DNA of 64,000 nt, from assembly GCA_014529385.2 (NCBI GenBank), contig CM043953.1:96756342-96820341 (forward strand), written 5' to 3'. This DNA comes from Adiantum capillus-veneris (Eukaryota; Streptophyta; Polypodiopsida; Polypodiales; Pteridaceae). The position numbers and the translations under genes are program-made. Below, piece after piece: positions 56,501 through 61,756 of this stretch (position 1 is its first letter; each line of letters begins with the position of its first letter). The notes below the pieces were generated by a model. The model did no database searches and had not been told where the DNA came from. It worked only from the letters and a program-made list of their open reading frames with translations.

Positions 56501-59500
56501 TACATGACCTTGTTAAGTATAAGCCAGCTGGTGACCTTTGCATAACAAAAGCTTCTCATCGATGTCTCAGAGTCTATTAGATATCTGACTTTGCAGTGGA
56601 CAATTGGAACTTGAAAAAAAGAAGGGAAACAAGGCGGCTTGTGTTTGAGTAAGGGAGAGGCTTGTCTTTTTGGGAAAGGACAATTAAATTACCTCTTCAC
56701 AAGAAGAGATTACATGTCTTCCTGGACTTCCTAGATGAGCTCCACCAGGGCTTCTTACTCTGGGCATGCTGCACAATGCACTCAAGAACTTTTCATACAA
56801 GGAACCAAGAATGATTTGGGTGTGCTAACATCGCAAGTTGTTATTGGGTTCAGTATTAGGGTTTCATCACTAGGTCAAAGAGACAACGAATCATTCCTTC
56901 CATATATATGGTCAGTAACAATGCTCTCAGCCCTAAAAAGATCGTCCTTACTTAACTCGACCTAAGAGACTAGCTGCCCAATTAATTCCTATCTTACAGA
57001 ATATTCTCTACAGAATTGATTGCATTTTTAAGAGTTACACAGGATTACGCTGATTTTCTTGAACTTTTACATGTCTCTCTGAGGAGATCCAAAGCAAAAA
57101 GCATTCTGCCAGCCATTCTGTTCGATGAAATAATAAACCGAATCAATCTTTTGTGGAGCTGCTAGTCACATTGAACTGTTGTTGCAAATCATCGAACCAA
57201 AAGAAAACCTTTCATGGCGGAGATGGGTACAGTTGTATGTGTTGTTCTTATCAACATGGCCAACCAATTTCTTATGAAGGACATAACCTCACCGATCGGC
57301 AAGCATGATACAACACAAAAGAAGGAATTGCTCATTGTCCTCCACATCTTGTGAACTCTGTGTCATTATCTTTATGGAGTCCACTCTACGGTTCAGAGGG
57401 ATCTATCATCGCCATTCCTCGAAACATCTAATTCGCCGGTCATGTGGGCATTAGACTGCACTCATGCAGGAGTTTGACTTTGTAATCTGGCACCGAAAGA
57501 ACACAATCAACTTCCCCATCCTCTTCGTCAAATTGCTGAAGCCAGTACAAGGGTATCGACTGAATTCTTCTCTCTCTCAAGGGGCATTGCCAGGCAGTTT
57601 CCCATTTTGGGGCAATTTGGCAAACAAGTCCAAGACGGCCAAACATAGCTTAGGAATCCATAGCAGTCCAGACTCCAAATGCCCAATAGCTCACTACAAA
57701 GAGAGGTAGCAGAGAAGCATCATATCCACTGTGGTTTACTTCAACCAAGGCAAAGTGAGTGAGGCCACCAACAAGGATATCTGTAACCACTTTTGATTAG
57801 CGATTGGATAAATCAACTACTATAGTTTGCAACAAATGAGTAATCTCTACTGCACGACATAAAATAAACTGAACTAAACAAGAGAGCAAAGCGAGACAGA
57901 AGGGGGTGGTGTAGTGGGATGCTCCTGAAAGATCGGCAACCCAGACAATCACCATCAGCAACAGCCACATGGCAATTCCCTCTTTTTTCCCTCAAGCCTG
58001 TTGCAAAAGATTTTGGCGTTTCTAAGGCAAGCAAAGTGCCGCTATTGCATTTCAGGTCACCTGAAACCCTGCTTCTGCTGTGGACACATGTGAGGCTTCT
58101 TAGGAGATCCAAATGCTTTCATTTTTGGGAGATCCAAACTTTCATTTTACTGTGTTTCCATTGCCTTCATTGCACATTCTGAGAATACCTTAAAGTGTAT
58201 CATTTAAATAAGGCATCAAAGGCCAGGAAGAATTATACATAGGTTTCGTGGCTTAAGCCATTCTAACCATTTTACTCATAACGTCATGCTGGCAACTCCA
58301 AACTAACTGATGGCTAACAGCAACCTAGAAATAAGTTTCGTCTTTCCTTCACTATTTGACTATTTTGTATGATATGTTGTCATAAAATAGAAAGATATAC
58401 ACATACAAGTTATAAGGCCCAACGTCATGCTGGCAACTCCAAACTAACTGATGGCTAACGGAAACCTAGAAATAAGTTTCGTCTATTCTTCACTATTTGA
58501 CTATCTTGTATGATATATTGTCATAAGATAGAAAGATATACACATACATATTATAAAAAGCAACGAATAGGACTAAACAATTGCAAAGTTACTAATTTGA
58601 ATTGAAAAACTTTTTTGTTTCCTTCTGTATTTAGCTTTTACATCATGCTATATTTACAATAAACCAGCTGTTTATTCAAATGTTTTGTTCCATCTCTACT
58701 ATTACAATTAAGATACATCCAAATCCACCCAAAAAAAAAAAAAAATCAACAGCCAAAATTCACCTTTATTGTGCTGATAACTGCAGGTGCGGTCTGTTTG
58801 ATCAAGCCATCAGGTCCTCTTCTACTCAACAGGGTCACCTATCAGATGCACCTGAAGTATGTCAGAGCTATTCAGATCATAGCCAAAAACATACTTCGAC
58901 GCAATACGACCTACAAATCAACAGAGACAGTGCATAAAAGAATCACATTTATCAACTGCATCACATACCAGTTTCGCATAACCTTCACTTTCCTCCCTCA
59001 AAAGATTGAACTTTGTTTGCTGATATAGCAACCGTGTATTTACTCTCACCTGCACGTGCAGTGAACCCAACAATTCATGCTGCAATGACTAGACAAATAG
59101 AAAACAACTTTTGCTTTGAGCAGGTACACATGTTCACATATATGTATTGGTTATCTACCTAGTCGAGAATAAGCCTACATTACAGATACACGCATATATA
59201 TACATGGATACATAAATGCACAACAAATATACATAAGTGTTATTGCCTATGGTCGAAAAGAAGTGTCACGTAGTATGTGTGCCTTAAACGTTAAAACACA
59301 AAGGCACATTAGCAACTTACCTCCTTGGCTTTCAAATCAGGCGCCTTAATTTTTATCATCTCAGCATCCCACAAAAACTCTGCCTAGAAAAGGTAAGGAC
59401 ATGTAACTGAAACCCAAGTGTGCACTTGCAGACACTAGTACACAATGTTAAGACTGAGAAACACATACCTCACAGCGCTCTTGAAGCAGCCTTAAACTTA

Positions 59501-59919
59501 GTAGATCGTTTTCAACTAACCACTTGGCCTGCATGTGAATCACACCGTATTAGTGCAATGCATCTGCATATCCATAACCATCAGCTCCTCTACTCAAATT
59601 GCACTCAATAACATGAGATTATATTGCAGTATTGACTTTTTATAAAGCCAAAAGATTATGGATTTACCAAGTCAACCAATTGAGATCTGAAATCCCCATT
59701 CACGGCGAACTGAAACAGAAGATAGTCAAGTCAGTCAGAGTTAAAATATTTAGTGAAGCAGACAAAAAAAAAGGATGTTACGAGTGGTTACACCTCCTGG
59801 CCCATATGTGCGATTGTGTCTGCAAGCAGCGAAGATGACTCCTCCCTGAGGCAAGTGTCAGTAAAGCTTACAGATTCCCATGCAAGCCGGAACTTATTCA
59901 AGGGCAAATCACCGCGAGC
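24428..59919 (-). CDS. THO2: THO complex subunit 2 (THO2/THOC2 homologue), partial gene, 23 exons in window
   Basis: THO2 is the largest scaffold subunit of the nuclear THO/TREX complex, which couples transcription with mRNP packaging and export. In plants it also affects small-RNA production. The exons join into one uninterrupted frame of 865 codons plus two bases; every junction has GT-AG sites and matching phase. Exons, 5' to 3': 59919-59794, 59709-59668, 59528-59469, 59383-59321, 59049-58969, 58838-58764, 56290-56243, 52805-52737, 52643-52510, 52352-52277, 52133-51940, 30441-30361, 30200-29978, 29879-29637, 29367-29287, 28442-28323, 28243-28184, 28094-27967, 27577-27481, 27381-27253, 25147-25044, 24921-24741, 24609-24428. 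Assignment rests on the Arabidopsis THO2 sequence as I remember it, with long near-identical blocks ([28 protein letters not shown]). About 55-60 N-terminal codons lie beyond the right edge and about half the protein beyond the left edge. Promoter and terminator are outside the window. Confidence 0.95.
24741..24921 (-). CDS. THO2: THO2 visible exon 22
   Basis: 181 bp. G completes Lys, then [31 protein letters not shown] and [20 protein letters not shown]. Acceptor TTGTGCAG, donor GTGACT, phase 0 at its end. Confidence 0.96.
25044..25147 (-). CDS. THO2: THO2 visible exon 21
   Basis: 104 bp, [20 protein letters not shown] to IAQHRS, ending two bases into a Lys codon. Acceptor CTGTTGCAG, donor GTGAGT. 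Confidence 0.96.
25148..27252 (-). other. THO2: THO2 intron, 2.1 kb
   Basis: No gene or transposon protein is seen. It contains the 140-bp tandem duplication at 25,306-25,585 and a GA-rich patch at 27,058-27,083. The rest is unique AT-rich sequence with no recognisable structure. Confidence 0.8.
25306..25585. repeat. 140-bp tandem duplication in a THO2 intron
   Basis: Two adjacent copies start TGGAAAATGTTCGCACTGC at 25,312 and 25,452. They share GGTGCTGCTCACATCCC and CCATTTCACATTGTGTGCAC and differ at about a dozen positions. The period is 140 bp. Confidence 0.92.
27253..27381 (-). CDS. THO2: THO2 visible exon 20
   Basis: 43 codons, [20 protein letters not shown] to ATKNNK. Acceptor TTTATGCAG, donor GTATTT, phase 0. 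A 2.1-kb intron with a 140-bp tandem duplication follows. Confidence 0.96.
27481..27577 (-). CDS. THO2: THO2 visible exon 19
   Basis: 97 bp. G completes Leu, then Cys and [19 protein letters not shown] to LVVLQ. Acceptor CTGTTAG, donor GTAATT. One of the most conserved parts of THO2. Confidence 0.96.
27967..28094 (-). CDS. THO2: THO2 visible exon 18
   Basis: 128 bp, [20 protein letters not shown] to LASFWGH, ending two bases into a Leu codon. Acceptor TTTGACAG, donor GTATGT. Confidence 0.96.
28184..28243 (-). CDS. THO2: THO2 visible exon 17
   Basis: 20 codons, [20 protein letters not shown]. Acceptor CAACCGCAG, donor GTATGT, phase 0. Confidence 0.96.
28323..28442 (-). CDS. THO2: THO2 visible exon 16
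   Basis: 40 codons, [20 protein letters not shown] and [20 protein letters not shown]. Acceptor AACTCCACAG, donor GTAGTT, phase 0. It belongs to the conserved central THOC2 region. Confidence 0.96.
29287..29367 (-). CDS. THO2: THO2 visible exon 15
   Basis: 27 codons, [20 protein letters not shown] to AARQTAK, a hallmark block of THOC2 proteins from plants to animals. Acceptor TTTCCCCAG, donor GTGTGG. An 844-bp intron (28,443-29,286) without recognised content follows. Confidence 0.96.
29637..29879 (-). CDS. THO2: THO2 visible exon 14
   Basis: 81 codons: [36 protein letters not shown] and [12 protein letters not shown]. Near identical to plant THO2 outside a short linker. Acceptor ATTCTTAG, donor GTAGGT, phase 0. 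Confidence 0.95.
29978..30200 (-). CDS. THO2: THO2 visible exon 13
   Basis: 223 bp. A completes Arg, then [14 protein letters not shown] and a variable stretch, ending [20 protein letters not shown] and LLQK. The acceptor ATTATCAG was chosen because an AG further upstream (TTCTAAG) breaks the frame. Donor GTGCAC. Confidence 0.92.
30361..30441 (-). CDS. THO2: THO2 visible exon 12
   Basis: 81 bp. G completes Trp, then [20 protein letters not shown] and ICDGLF, matching the HAHILFDRLSPLNPVAHVQIC block. It ends two bases into an Arg codon. Acceptor CACCTGCAG, donor GTAAAA. Confidence 0.93.
31742..32153 (+). repeat. Gypsy-C 5' LTR, first part
   Basis: Matches 49,432-49,810. It contains a 28-base C homopolymer at 32,111-32,138 where the other LTR has only a ~13-base C run. 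It is interrupted at TTAA (32,150-32,153) by the following insertion. Confidence 0.85.
32111..32138. repeat. 28-base C homopolymer
   Basis: A pure C run inside the Gypsy-C 5' LTR. The equivalent position of the 3' LTR (49,785-49,797) has a shorter C run, so the tract varies in length between copies. Confidence 0.92.
33122..33545 (+). pseudogene. Gypsy gag N-terminal relic
   Basis: A plus-strand frame with one stop: a charged N-terminus ([20 protein letters not shown]) followed, after the stop at ~33,380, by [20 protein letters not shown] and [17 protein letters not shown]. This resembles the start of the retrotransposon gag core. It lies just before an LTR-like block of the Gypsy-B family. 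Confidence 0.5.
33602..35196 (+). repeat. Gypsy-B-family LTR relic inside the TTAA insertion
   Basis: This aligns with the Gypsy-B 3' LTR (39,997-41,256 plus 47,081-47,260). Shared blocks are GATTTTTATTTGATTTTTGGGACCC, TGTGGCCAGTGTGAAAC, GAGAGTTTCACCCGCA, GGCTCAGTT...GTC(A/G)TTTAGGCCCC, ATAAAGAAATACC and TTTGTTTGAAGTGTAATTC. The boundaries are approximate: a TGACAAAAC start and an end near ACTACA. It is either a solo LTR or the 3' LTR of the element whose gag lies just upstream. Confidence 0.7.
35414..35785 (+). repeat. Gypsy-C 5' LTR, second part, and following unassigned bases
   Basis: TTAATAAATCATTTTAATGA and the next ~110 bases match 49,806-49,925. Beyond ~35,540 the similarity to the 3' LTR is lost. 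A short block, GAAAGCTTGTCAAGTCCTTG (35,597-35,616), is shared with 63,418-63,437 near the right edge. Confidence 0.7.
35786..36688 (-). mobile_element. 5' end of a family S LTR element (minus strand), truncated
   Basis: On the minus strand this is an LTR piece (36,688-36,425), the primer site TGGTATCAGAGC (36,423-36,412), a leader shared with 63,550-63,770 (GCTTATGCCCT, TGCGCAATGAAGTAAGGGTG, ACTTTGGAAGCGCC) and a possible gag N-terminus. The last is a short frame with stops ([20 protein letters not shown]), then [17 protein letters not shown] and a proline run ([16 protein letters not shown]). It ends where Gypsy-B begins at ~36,689, so the LTR is cut short. Confidence 0.7.
36425..36688 (-). 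repeat. Family S LTR fragment
   Basis: Matches the first ~250 bases of 60,938-61,643 and 63,783-64,000 (TGTCAC, GGGCACCACATGCCAAT, CACTTCAATAACAA, GAGTGGCGGAATTC, TGCCCCTTTCGGTATTTC). A short GA run is at 36,504-36,520. Confidence 0.85.
36745..37256 (+). pseudogene. Gypsy-B protease and spacer
   Basis: The motif [17 protein letters not shown] at about 36,808-36,860 corresponds to the aspartic-protease active site. The usual D-S/T-G is D-L-G here, so activity is doubtful. After a +1 shift the spacer continues [53 protein letters not shown] and [17 protein letters not shown] to a stop at ~37,254. This resembles the protease-RT spacer of chromoviruses. Confidence 0.75.
37257..38100 (+). pseudogene. 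Gypsy-B reverse transcriptase
   Basis: The frame reads [41 protein letters not shown] shift follows, then [40 protein letters not shown] and [17 protein letters not shown], where the usual Asp-Leu before K is Asp-Pro. It then reads TTFGLYNS with a stop. The YLDD region near 37,843 reads [15 protein letters not shown] in another frame. It is inactivated by shifts. Confidence 0.88.
38101..38780 (+). pseudogene. Gypsy-B RNase H
   Basis: [20 protein letters not shown] and [20 protein letters not shown] lead into [13 protein letters not shown] (first catalytic Asp). A damaged stretch follows, then [20 protein letters not shown] and [13 protein letters not shown]. The order and motifs are those of the Ty3 RNase H. 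Confidence 0.88.
38781..39848 (+). pseudogene. Gypsy-B integrase
   Basis: Zinc finger [20 protein letters not shown] and [15 protein letters not shown], then the core [40 protein letters not shown] and [16 protein letters not shown]. The next frame gives [16 protein letters not shown] and [18 protein letters not shown]. The C-terminus [20 protein letters not shown] and [19 protein letters not shown] follows to 39,846. After 39,850 a stop-laden PEQILAH stretch marks the beginning of a lost chromodomain. Confidence 0.88.
39997..41256 (+). repeat. Gypsy-B 3' LTR, first part
   Basis: Starts TGTTACGAGGACGTGGCAAC after the purine tract. It contains a ~125-bp internal tandem repeat (GTC(A/G)TTTAGGCCCCTCGCTACACTT at ~40,226 and ~40,354) and the conserved AAAGTAAAGAAATACCGAAA block at 41,227-41,246. 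It breaks at the target duplication CCAAT of element D. Confidence 0.85.
41257..41841 (-). repeat. Element D 3' LTR
   Basis: A 585-bp LTR matching 46,500-47,075 across almost its full length (for example GTCGTGCTCTCTA, ACATATGGACTCGACTATCTC, ACAGCTACTACTCACATG). Long reading frames on both strands, such as 41,365-41,832, recur in the other LTR. They are not evidence of coding. Confidence 0.92.
41931..42374 (-). pseudogene. Captured fragment of a DGAT2-like acyltransferase gene
   Basis: The minus strand reads, in one frame, [18 protein letters not shown] (N-terminal membrane region), [28 protein letters not shown], a stop, [51 protein letters not shown] and LGLTPASRK. The EPHSVLPIG box is the plant-type signature of diacylglycerol acyltransferase 2, and the flanking order (membrane segment, [32 protein letters not shown]) is that of DGAT2. 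DGAT2 makes triacylglycerol at the ER. Here only about 145 codons survive: the C-terminal half is absent and a short spacer before DPNRAY is missing. It lies just inside the 3' LTR in the same orientation as the element gag. It cannot encode an active enzyme. Confidence 0.85.
42395..42900. repeat. G-rich low-complexity tract (C-rich on element strand)
   Basis: About 500 bases of irregular GGGG(C/T)GAG-type units, with a 29-base pure G run at 42,695-42,723. On the minus strand it is read as a Pro/Ser/Leu-rich tail in frame with the protease ORF. It meets the simple pattern for G-quadruplex formation many times over. Confidence 0.93.
42930..43981 (-). CDS. Element D protease-containing ORF
   Basis: A minus-strand frame, open from 43,981 through the C-rich tract to 42,503. 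The retropepsin-like core is [20 protein letters not shown] and [14 protein letters not shown], where D-G-G takes the place of the usual [24 protein letters not shown] and [18 protein letters not shown] follow, resembling the plant retrotransposon protease/RT-border region. No polymerase follows. It would process gag if active; the altered active-site triplet makes this uncertain. Confidence 0.75.
43947..44237 (-). pseudogene. Element D gag-protease spacer
   Basis: A minus-strand frame from 44,156 to 43,947: [40 protein letters not shown] and a basic [13 protein letters not shown] stretch. It is downstream of the 18S fragment and upstream of the protease frame, and is offset by a frameshift. 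Lys-rich spacers of this kind are common in plant gypsy polyproteins. Confidence 0.5.
44238..44547 (-). rRNA. Captured fragment of nuclear 18S rRNA gene
   Basis: On the minus strand this is a continuous 310-base stretch of the 3' half of plant 18S rRNA. It contains GAATTGACGGAAGGGCACCA, GCGGCTTAATTTGACTCAAC, GGTGGTGCATGGCCGTTC and TTAACGAACGAGACCTCAGC and ends at CTTAGAGGGAC. It is flanked on both sides by retroelement sequence (zinc-knuckle frame on one side, protease spacer on the other), so it is a fragment and not a functional rDNA unit. Several differences from the 18S I know are C-to-T type (for example GACAGATTGAGAGC and GTGATTTGTCTGG). It interrupts the element reading frame with stops. 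Confidence 0.95.
44548..45261 (-). pseudogene. Element D gag C-terminal zinc knuckles
   Basis: Two cysteine-rich motifs on the minus strand: [20 protein letters not shown] (about 45,205-45,146), after a coiled stretch [18 protein letters not shown], and [16 protein letters not shown] (about 44,750-44,700). The second frame continues [20 protein letters not shown] and runs directly into the 18S rRNA fragment. The region binds nucleic acid in related gags. Frameshifts separate the two motifs. Confidence 0.7.
45409..46135 (-). pseudogene. Element D gag core
   Basis: The minus-strand frame opens at [21 protein letters not shown] Pro/Ser-rich N-terminus and the retrotransposon gag core follow: [40 protein letters not shown] and [20 protein letters not shown]. 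After a frameshift near 45,600 it continues [34 protein letters not shown] and [18 protein letters not shown]. The order and the W.......F motifs identify Ty3-type gag. The start lies ~365 bases inside the 5' LTR. Confidence 0.85.
46500..47075 (-). repeat. Element D 5' LTR
   Basis: A 576-bp LTR, partner of 41,257-41,841. Just inside it the minus strand reads TTTTTGGCACGCCCGGTGGG (about 46,491-46,472), a TGGCACGCC-type primer-site candidate different from the initiator-Met sites elsewhere in the window. Confidence 0.9.
47081..47260 (+). repeat. Gypsy-B 3' LTR, second part
   Basis: Continues CTTTGG(G/C)(G/A)CCAACAGG exactly as the uninterrupted relative does at 34,996. It ends near GCCGGTTTTAGTAA, where Gypsy-C reverse-transcriptase sequence starts. 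Confidence 0.8.
47261..47940 (+). pseudogene. Gypsy-C reverse transcriptase end and RNase H
   Basis: Begins within RT at [20 protein letters not shown] and [16 protein letters not shown], then damaged RT thumb and RNase H pieces ([33 protein letters not shown]-like end near 47,890-47,925). The sequence upstream of the LDDI motif is missing because Gypsy-B was inserted there. Confidence 0.8.
47941..49420 (+). pseudogene. Gypsy-C integrase and chromodomain-like tail
   Basis: Zinc finger region [20 protein letters not shown] and CVVCQKHS. The core follows in several frames: [60 protein letters not shown] and [20 protein letters not shown]. The C-terminus [20 protein letters not shown]-like, [20 protein letters not shown] and [20 protein letters not shown] lies in the open frame 48,977-49,420. 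That frame ends with a chromodomain-like [20 protein letters not shown] and [13 protein letters not shown]. Confidence 0.85.
49432..50598 (+). repeat. Gypsy-C 3' LTR
   Basis: Follows a purine tract (AAGCAGGAGGGGA) and starts TGTCACATGCACG. The first ~490 bases match the 5' LTR. The rest, rich in TCAGCC and ending in a (CT)-rich stretch at 50,440-50,505, has relatives at 240-343 and 5,496-5,580. The 3' end is uncertain because a LINE fragment is inserted at or near it. Confidence 0.7.
50599..51505 (+). mobile_element. 5'-truncated LINE, 3' end with TTTCA tail (plus strand)
   Basis: Opens in the C-terminal region of ORF2 ([20 protein letters not shown], matching EHLLQLTVDGFVTRPRYMDT at ~7.1 kb), continues [20 protein letters not shown] and runs through a 3' UTR to CATTTCATTTCATTTCATTT at 51,484-51,505. 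The 3' UTR shares TTTTGGCCTTTTGAAGACGT with the LINE at 6.3 kb in reverse complement. This fixes the tail as TTTCA repeats and not poly(A). Confidence 0.9.
51940..52133 (-). CDS. THO2: THO2 visible exon 11
   Basis: 194 bp, [20 protein letters not shown] to [12 protein letters not shown], a strongly conserved THO2 block. The last codon (TG of a Trp) is split across the 21.5-kb intron and is completed by the G of exon 12. Acceptor TTGAACAG, donor GTATGC. Confidence 0.95.
52277..52352 (-). CDS. THO2: THO2 visible exon 10
   Basis: 76 bp. The first T completes a Val codon, then [20 protein letters not shown] to RHLDE, matching HLLPKDDDAFEHY...KRLDE of THO2. Acceptor TGTACAG, donor GTATGT. Confidence 0.93.
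52510..52643 (-). CDS. THO2: THO2 visible exon 9
   Basis: 134 bp encoding [18 protein letters not shown] to DLDSV. It ends two bases into a codon and uses donor GTAAGG. It matches the [11 protein letters not shown] block of THO2. Confidence 0.93.
52737..52805 (-). CDS. THO2: THO2 visible exon 8
   Basis: 23 codons, [19 protein letters not shown] then LFPK, matching VLDCFELQPD...LIPIFPK of THO2. Acceptor GATTCCAG, donor GTGCAC, phase 0. Confidence 0.93.
53430..53900 (-). pseudogene. LINE ORF2 C-terminal relic
   Basis: The minus strand reads [53 protein letters not shown] and [20 protein letters not shown], parallel to IVRAELAAPPLVVEVLTRSV and YSLDAPSLTLTQSE of the 7 kb LINE. Similarity is lower than among the other copies, so it is an older or distinct subfamily. 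Weaker pieces continue to ~54,180. Confidence 0.7.
54414..55303. repeat. 480-bp tandem duplication
   Basis: Two copies begin ATATACCTAGATGAATCC at 54,414 and 54,894. They share long near-identical blocks (GACAATATAACCATCAGCTC, CATGCATAGTATTGACTAAA, AAGCCTAGCACTAAAAGAAG). The second copy is shorter because of small deletions near its end. Each copy contains a CA-rich patch. Confidence 0.93.
55751..55860. repeat. 55-bp tandem duplication
   Basis: AGTCAC(G/A)ATATTGAA(C/T)GGCGGG to GTGGCATCAACAG occurs at 55,751 and again at 55,806, period 55, with a handful of transitions. Confidence 0.85.
56243..56290 (-). CDS. THO2: THO2 visible exon 7 (microexon)
   Basis: A 48-bp exon encoding [16 protein letters not shown], identical to the known THO2 block. 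Acceptor TTGTTGCAG, donor GTAAGT, phase 0. It sits alone between introns of 2.5 and 3.4 kb. Confidence 0.95.
57210..57770 (+). pseudogene. Very degraded gypsy RNase H relic
   Basis: Broken plus-strand frames recall the Ty3 RNase H end. These are a [12 protein letters not shown]-like stretch (HYLLG...FTV in intact elements) near 57,365, and [20 protein letters not shown] at 57,467-57,526, matching the Q-D-F-.-I-.-H-.-.-G-.-.-N-.-.-D motif. There are many stops. Only these similarities support the call. Confidence 0.45.
58281..58562. repeat. 141-bp tandem duplication in a THO2 intron
   Basis: ACGTCATGCTGGCAACTCC starts at 58,281 and 58,422. Both copies share AAACTAACTGATGGCTAAC, AGAAATAAGTTTCGTCT and AGAAAGATATACACATACA, with about ten differences. 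Confidence 0.92.
58764..58838 (-). CDS. THO2: THO2 visible exon 6
   Basis: 25 codons, [11 protein letters not shown] to AVISTIK. The ends match THO2 (VTLLCRG, GIIK) while the middle is diverged. Acceptor ATCTGATAG, donor GTGAAT. A 2.5-kb intron follows (56,291-58,763) with a gypsy relic and a tandem duplication. Confidence 0.9.
58969..59049 (-). CDS. THO2: THO2 visible exon 5
   Basis: 27 codons, [20 protein letters not shown] to SEGYAKL, almost identical to angiosperm THO2. Acceptor CACGTGCAG, donor GTATGT, phase 0. Confidence 0.95.
59321..59383 (-). CDS. THO2: THO2 visible exon 4
   Basis: 21 codons, [18 protein letters not shown] and on to KE, the [16 protein letters not shown] block of THO2. 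I placed the acceptor at TTTTCTAG, which keeps phase 0 and the Ala-Glu start. The next AG three bases downstream would be out of phase with exon 3. Confidence 0.93.
59469..59528 (-). CDS. THO2: THO2 visible exon 3
   Basis: 20 codons, [20 protein letters not shown], matching the AKWLVES...RL.QERCE block of THO2. Acceptor GCATGCAG, donor GTATGT, phase 0. Confidence 0.93.
59668..59709 (-). CDS. THO2: THO2 visible exon 2
   Basis: A 42-bp microexon encoding [14 protein letters not shown], aligned with the SGE.R.RL..L segment of THO2. Acceptor TGTTTCAG, donor GTAAAT, phase 0. Confidence 0.85.
59794..59919 (-). CDS. THO2: THO2 visible exon 1
   Basis: 42 codons, phase 0 at both ends: [16 protein letters not shown] to IAHMGQE. 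It corresponds to the RGDLP segment about 55-60 residues into plant THO2. Acceptor TTTGTAG at 59,920; donor GTGTAA, weak for a plant donor. Upstream exons were searched for to 64,000 and not found. Confidence 0.88.
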
Positions 59920-60432
59920 CTACAAAGTCACAATATCCATCAGCAGACAAGCAATACCGGACAAACAGATGCACAAGTATTTTGCCAGATTACCAGCAGA
60001 GTACCATAATTGTCAAGCACTTTTAAGAACTGTGTTTCAATAAAAGCAACCTCTAATAATTCATTTGAAGCAATTGCAGACACAAATGAGACTTCTATTC
60101 CCCTCCTCTTTTGTGAAAATCCCCTTTAGGCCCTTTCACGATCAAGAGGGAGTTCTACTTTGATTTCCTCAACACACAAACCTCATGTTAAGATGTGTAG
60201 ATAGAACTGCCCCCACAGGCCTAGAATCAGAGTGTGTCCAACCATGACACACACAGATTACAGGACCCAATATTCCTAGTTAAAAGAGCCATTTCGCACC
60301 TAGTGGGCTGTGGTCACCCATCCTAATGTTTGGAACATAACACTCTGCCTTATGATATATTGCTGACCTCCCCTGCATTCTCAACGATAAAGCTGGAATT
60401 GCTATCCTTTCAGCAATCTCAAACTCGCAAAA
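59920..60432. other. Start of the next THO2 intron, no gene seen
   Basis: Upstream of visible exon 1 on the minus strand. It is AT-rich with no reading frame matching the THO2 N-terminus, and no repeat partner was found in the window. Confidence 0.6.
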
Positions 60433-60930
60433 TTGCTTTTTTTTGTTCCAAAGAAGCAACGGGGGAAGTTTGACTCCAATTCCTATTTTTCCTTTACGCT
60501 GCTATTTTCTGATTTTTTTGGGACTGATGCCTATGTCCGAGTTCCAAAGAAGCGAAGGGGGGAGTTTGACTCCAAGGCCATCCAAATGATTTGTGTCGGC
60601 TACAGTACTCTTTTCAATCGCTATCAACTTCATGATCTAGATAGGAAGGAAATCATGGTGAGAAGTGATGTGGTCTTTGATGAGCATACTACTTCGAAGG
60701 AGCCGTCGACTCCTAAGTCTTCCACATCATGCCCGGATTTACCTCTTCTTGTAGATCATAATGATGATGTCAAAGGTGCAAGTCAACCGGGTGATGATCT
60801 CGTCCAAAACTGCAAGCAAACCTCCTCTCGCAACCAAGCAGCCAATAGATCTCAGATCTATCGCGATAGATCTCCTCATACTCAAGCTTCTAGCGCGTAC
60901 CACCCACCAATTGGGCACGACAATGACCTG
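60433..60930 (+). pseudogene. Copia integrase-RT linker relic (plus strand)
   Basis: One open frame reads GTDAYVRVPKKRRGEFDSKA, then IQMICVGYSTLFNRYQLHDL, DRKEIMVRSDVVFDEH and a Ser/Thr/Asp-rich linker. This is the end of the copia integrase, where F-G-C-.-A-.-V-.-.-P and G-Y-S-.-.-.-.-.-Y-R-.-.-D motifs occur. An ~93-bp offset partial duplication repeats GTTCCAAAGAAGC..CGGGG..AGTTTGACTCC at 60,448 and 60,541. The family S LTR starts directly after it. Confidence 0.8.
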
Positions 60931-60937
60931 CATACAC

Positions 60938-61643
60938 TGTCACGAGACAGGCACCACGTGCCAATAGAAAAGAACAGATTGAACAGACTTTTAGCACTTC
61001 AATAACAATTGAACTAAAACAGAGAGAGCACAGGCCACACGGAGTGGCGAAATTCCACACCAGAGAGTACTGGCCCCGAGCCTTGGTGCCCCTTCGGTAT
61101 TTCTTTATATTACTTGAACTCAGTACAATGCCGGTACTCACACTCTGCACCTTCACCCAGAAGAGTGTCAGAGACTGAGCCCTCTGCACATATTTAAAGG
61201 CCCTTGGCCTTCAAAAGCAGTCAAACTCAAAAGTATATGGCCTCAAAAGCTGGCCCTGAAAACTGCCCAACGTAAATCACGAAAATCTGTACAGGCTGCC
61301 ATGTCAGCAAGCCAACGCAAAGTGTGGATGTCCGTACAGCTGCCACGTCAACAGGTCAGCGCAAAGTGCGGGCGTCCGTACAGCTGCCACATCATCAGAT
61401 CTCCACGTTTATGTGTGTGGGCTTGCTTTATTTTAATGCCTTTATGTCACTTGGGCCCCATCGGACGGGGTCCCATAAGTTGGTGGGAACTCTTCTTTAA
61501 AAATAGGCCACTTGGCAAGACTTGCAAGTTGGTAAAACTTCTTTTGCTGCTTTTGCTTCTTCACTTAGGGTTTAGGCTTCTCGGCCAATATCGACAGGTT
61601 GGCTTTGTTCTTCAGTGTCTTGACACGTCAACAGTTTGCGACA
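60938..61643 (-). repeat. Family S 3' LTR (complete)
   Basis: A 706-bp LTR starting TGTCACGAGACAGGCACC and ending GTTTGCGACA. It includes the conserved block reading GGTGCCCC(T)TTCGGTATTTC on the plus strand (61,084-61,105) and a TGTACAGCTGCCACGTCA-type short repeat, three copies at ~61,285-61,395. Confidence 0.9.
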
Positions 61644-61756
61644 TCCCCACTTCTTGAAAGAAAGTAATCATCCGCGATTACAGCATATCTGCAAAACAGC
61701 TTAAGTTAGCTCAAAAAATTCCAATGGACAATCTGAAGGACAATCAATTCTGATTC

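Noticed and set aside
58680-59028. Plus-strand frames of ~85 codons
   Set aside because: They overlap THO2 exons 5 and 6 on the minus strand, which match THO2 block for block.
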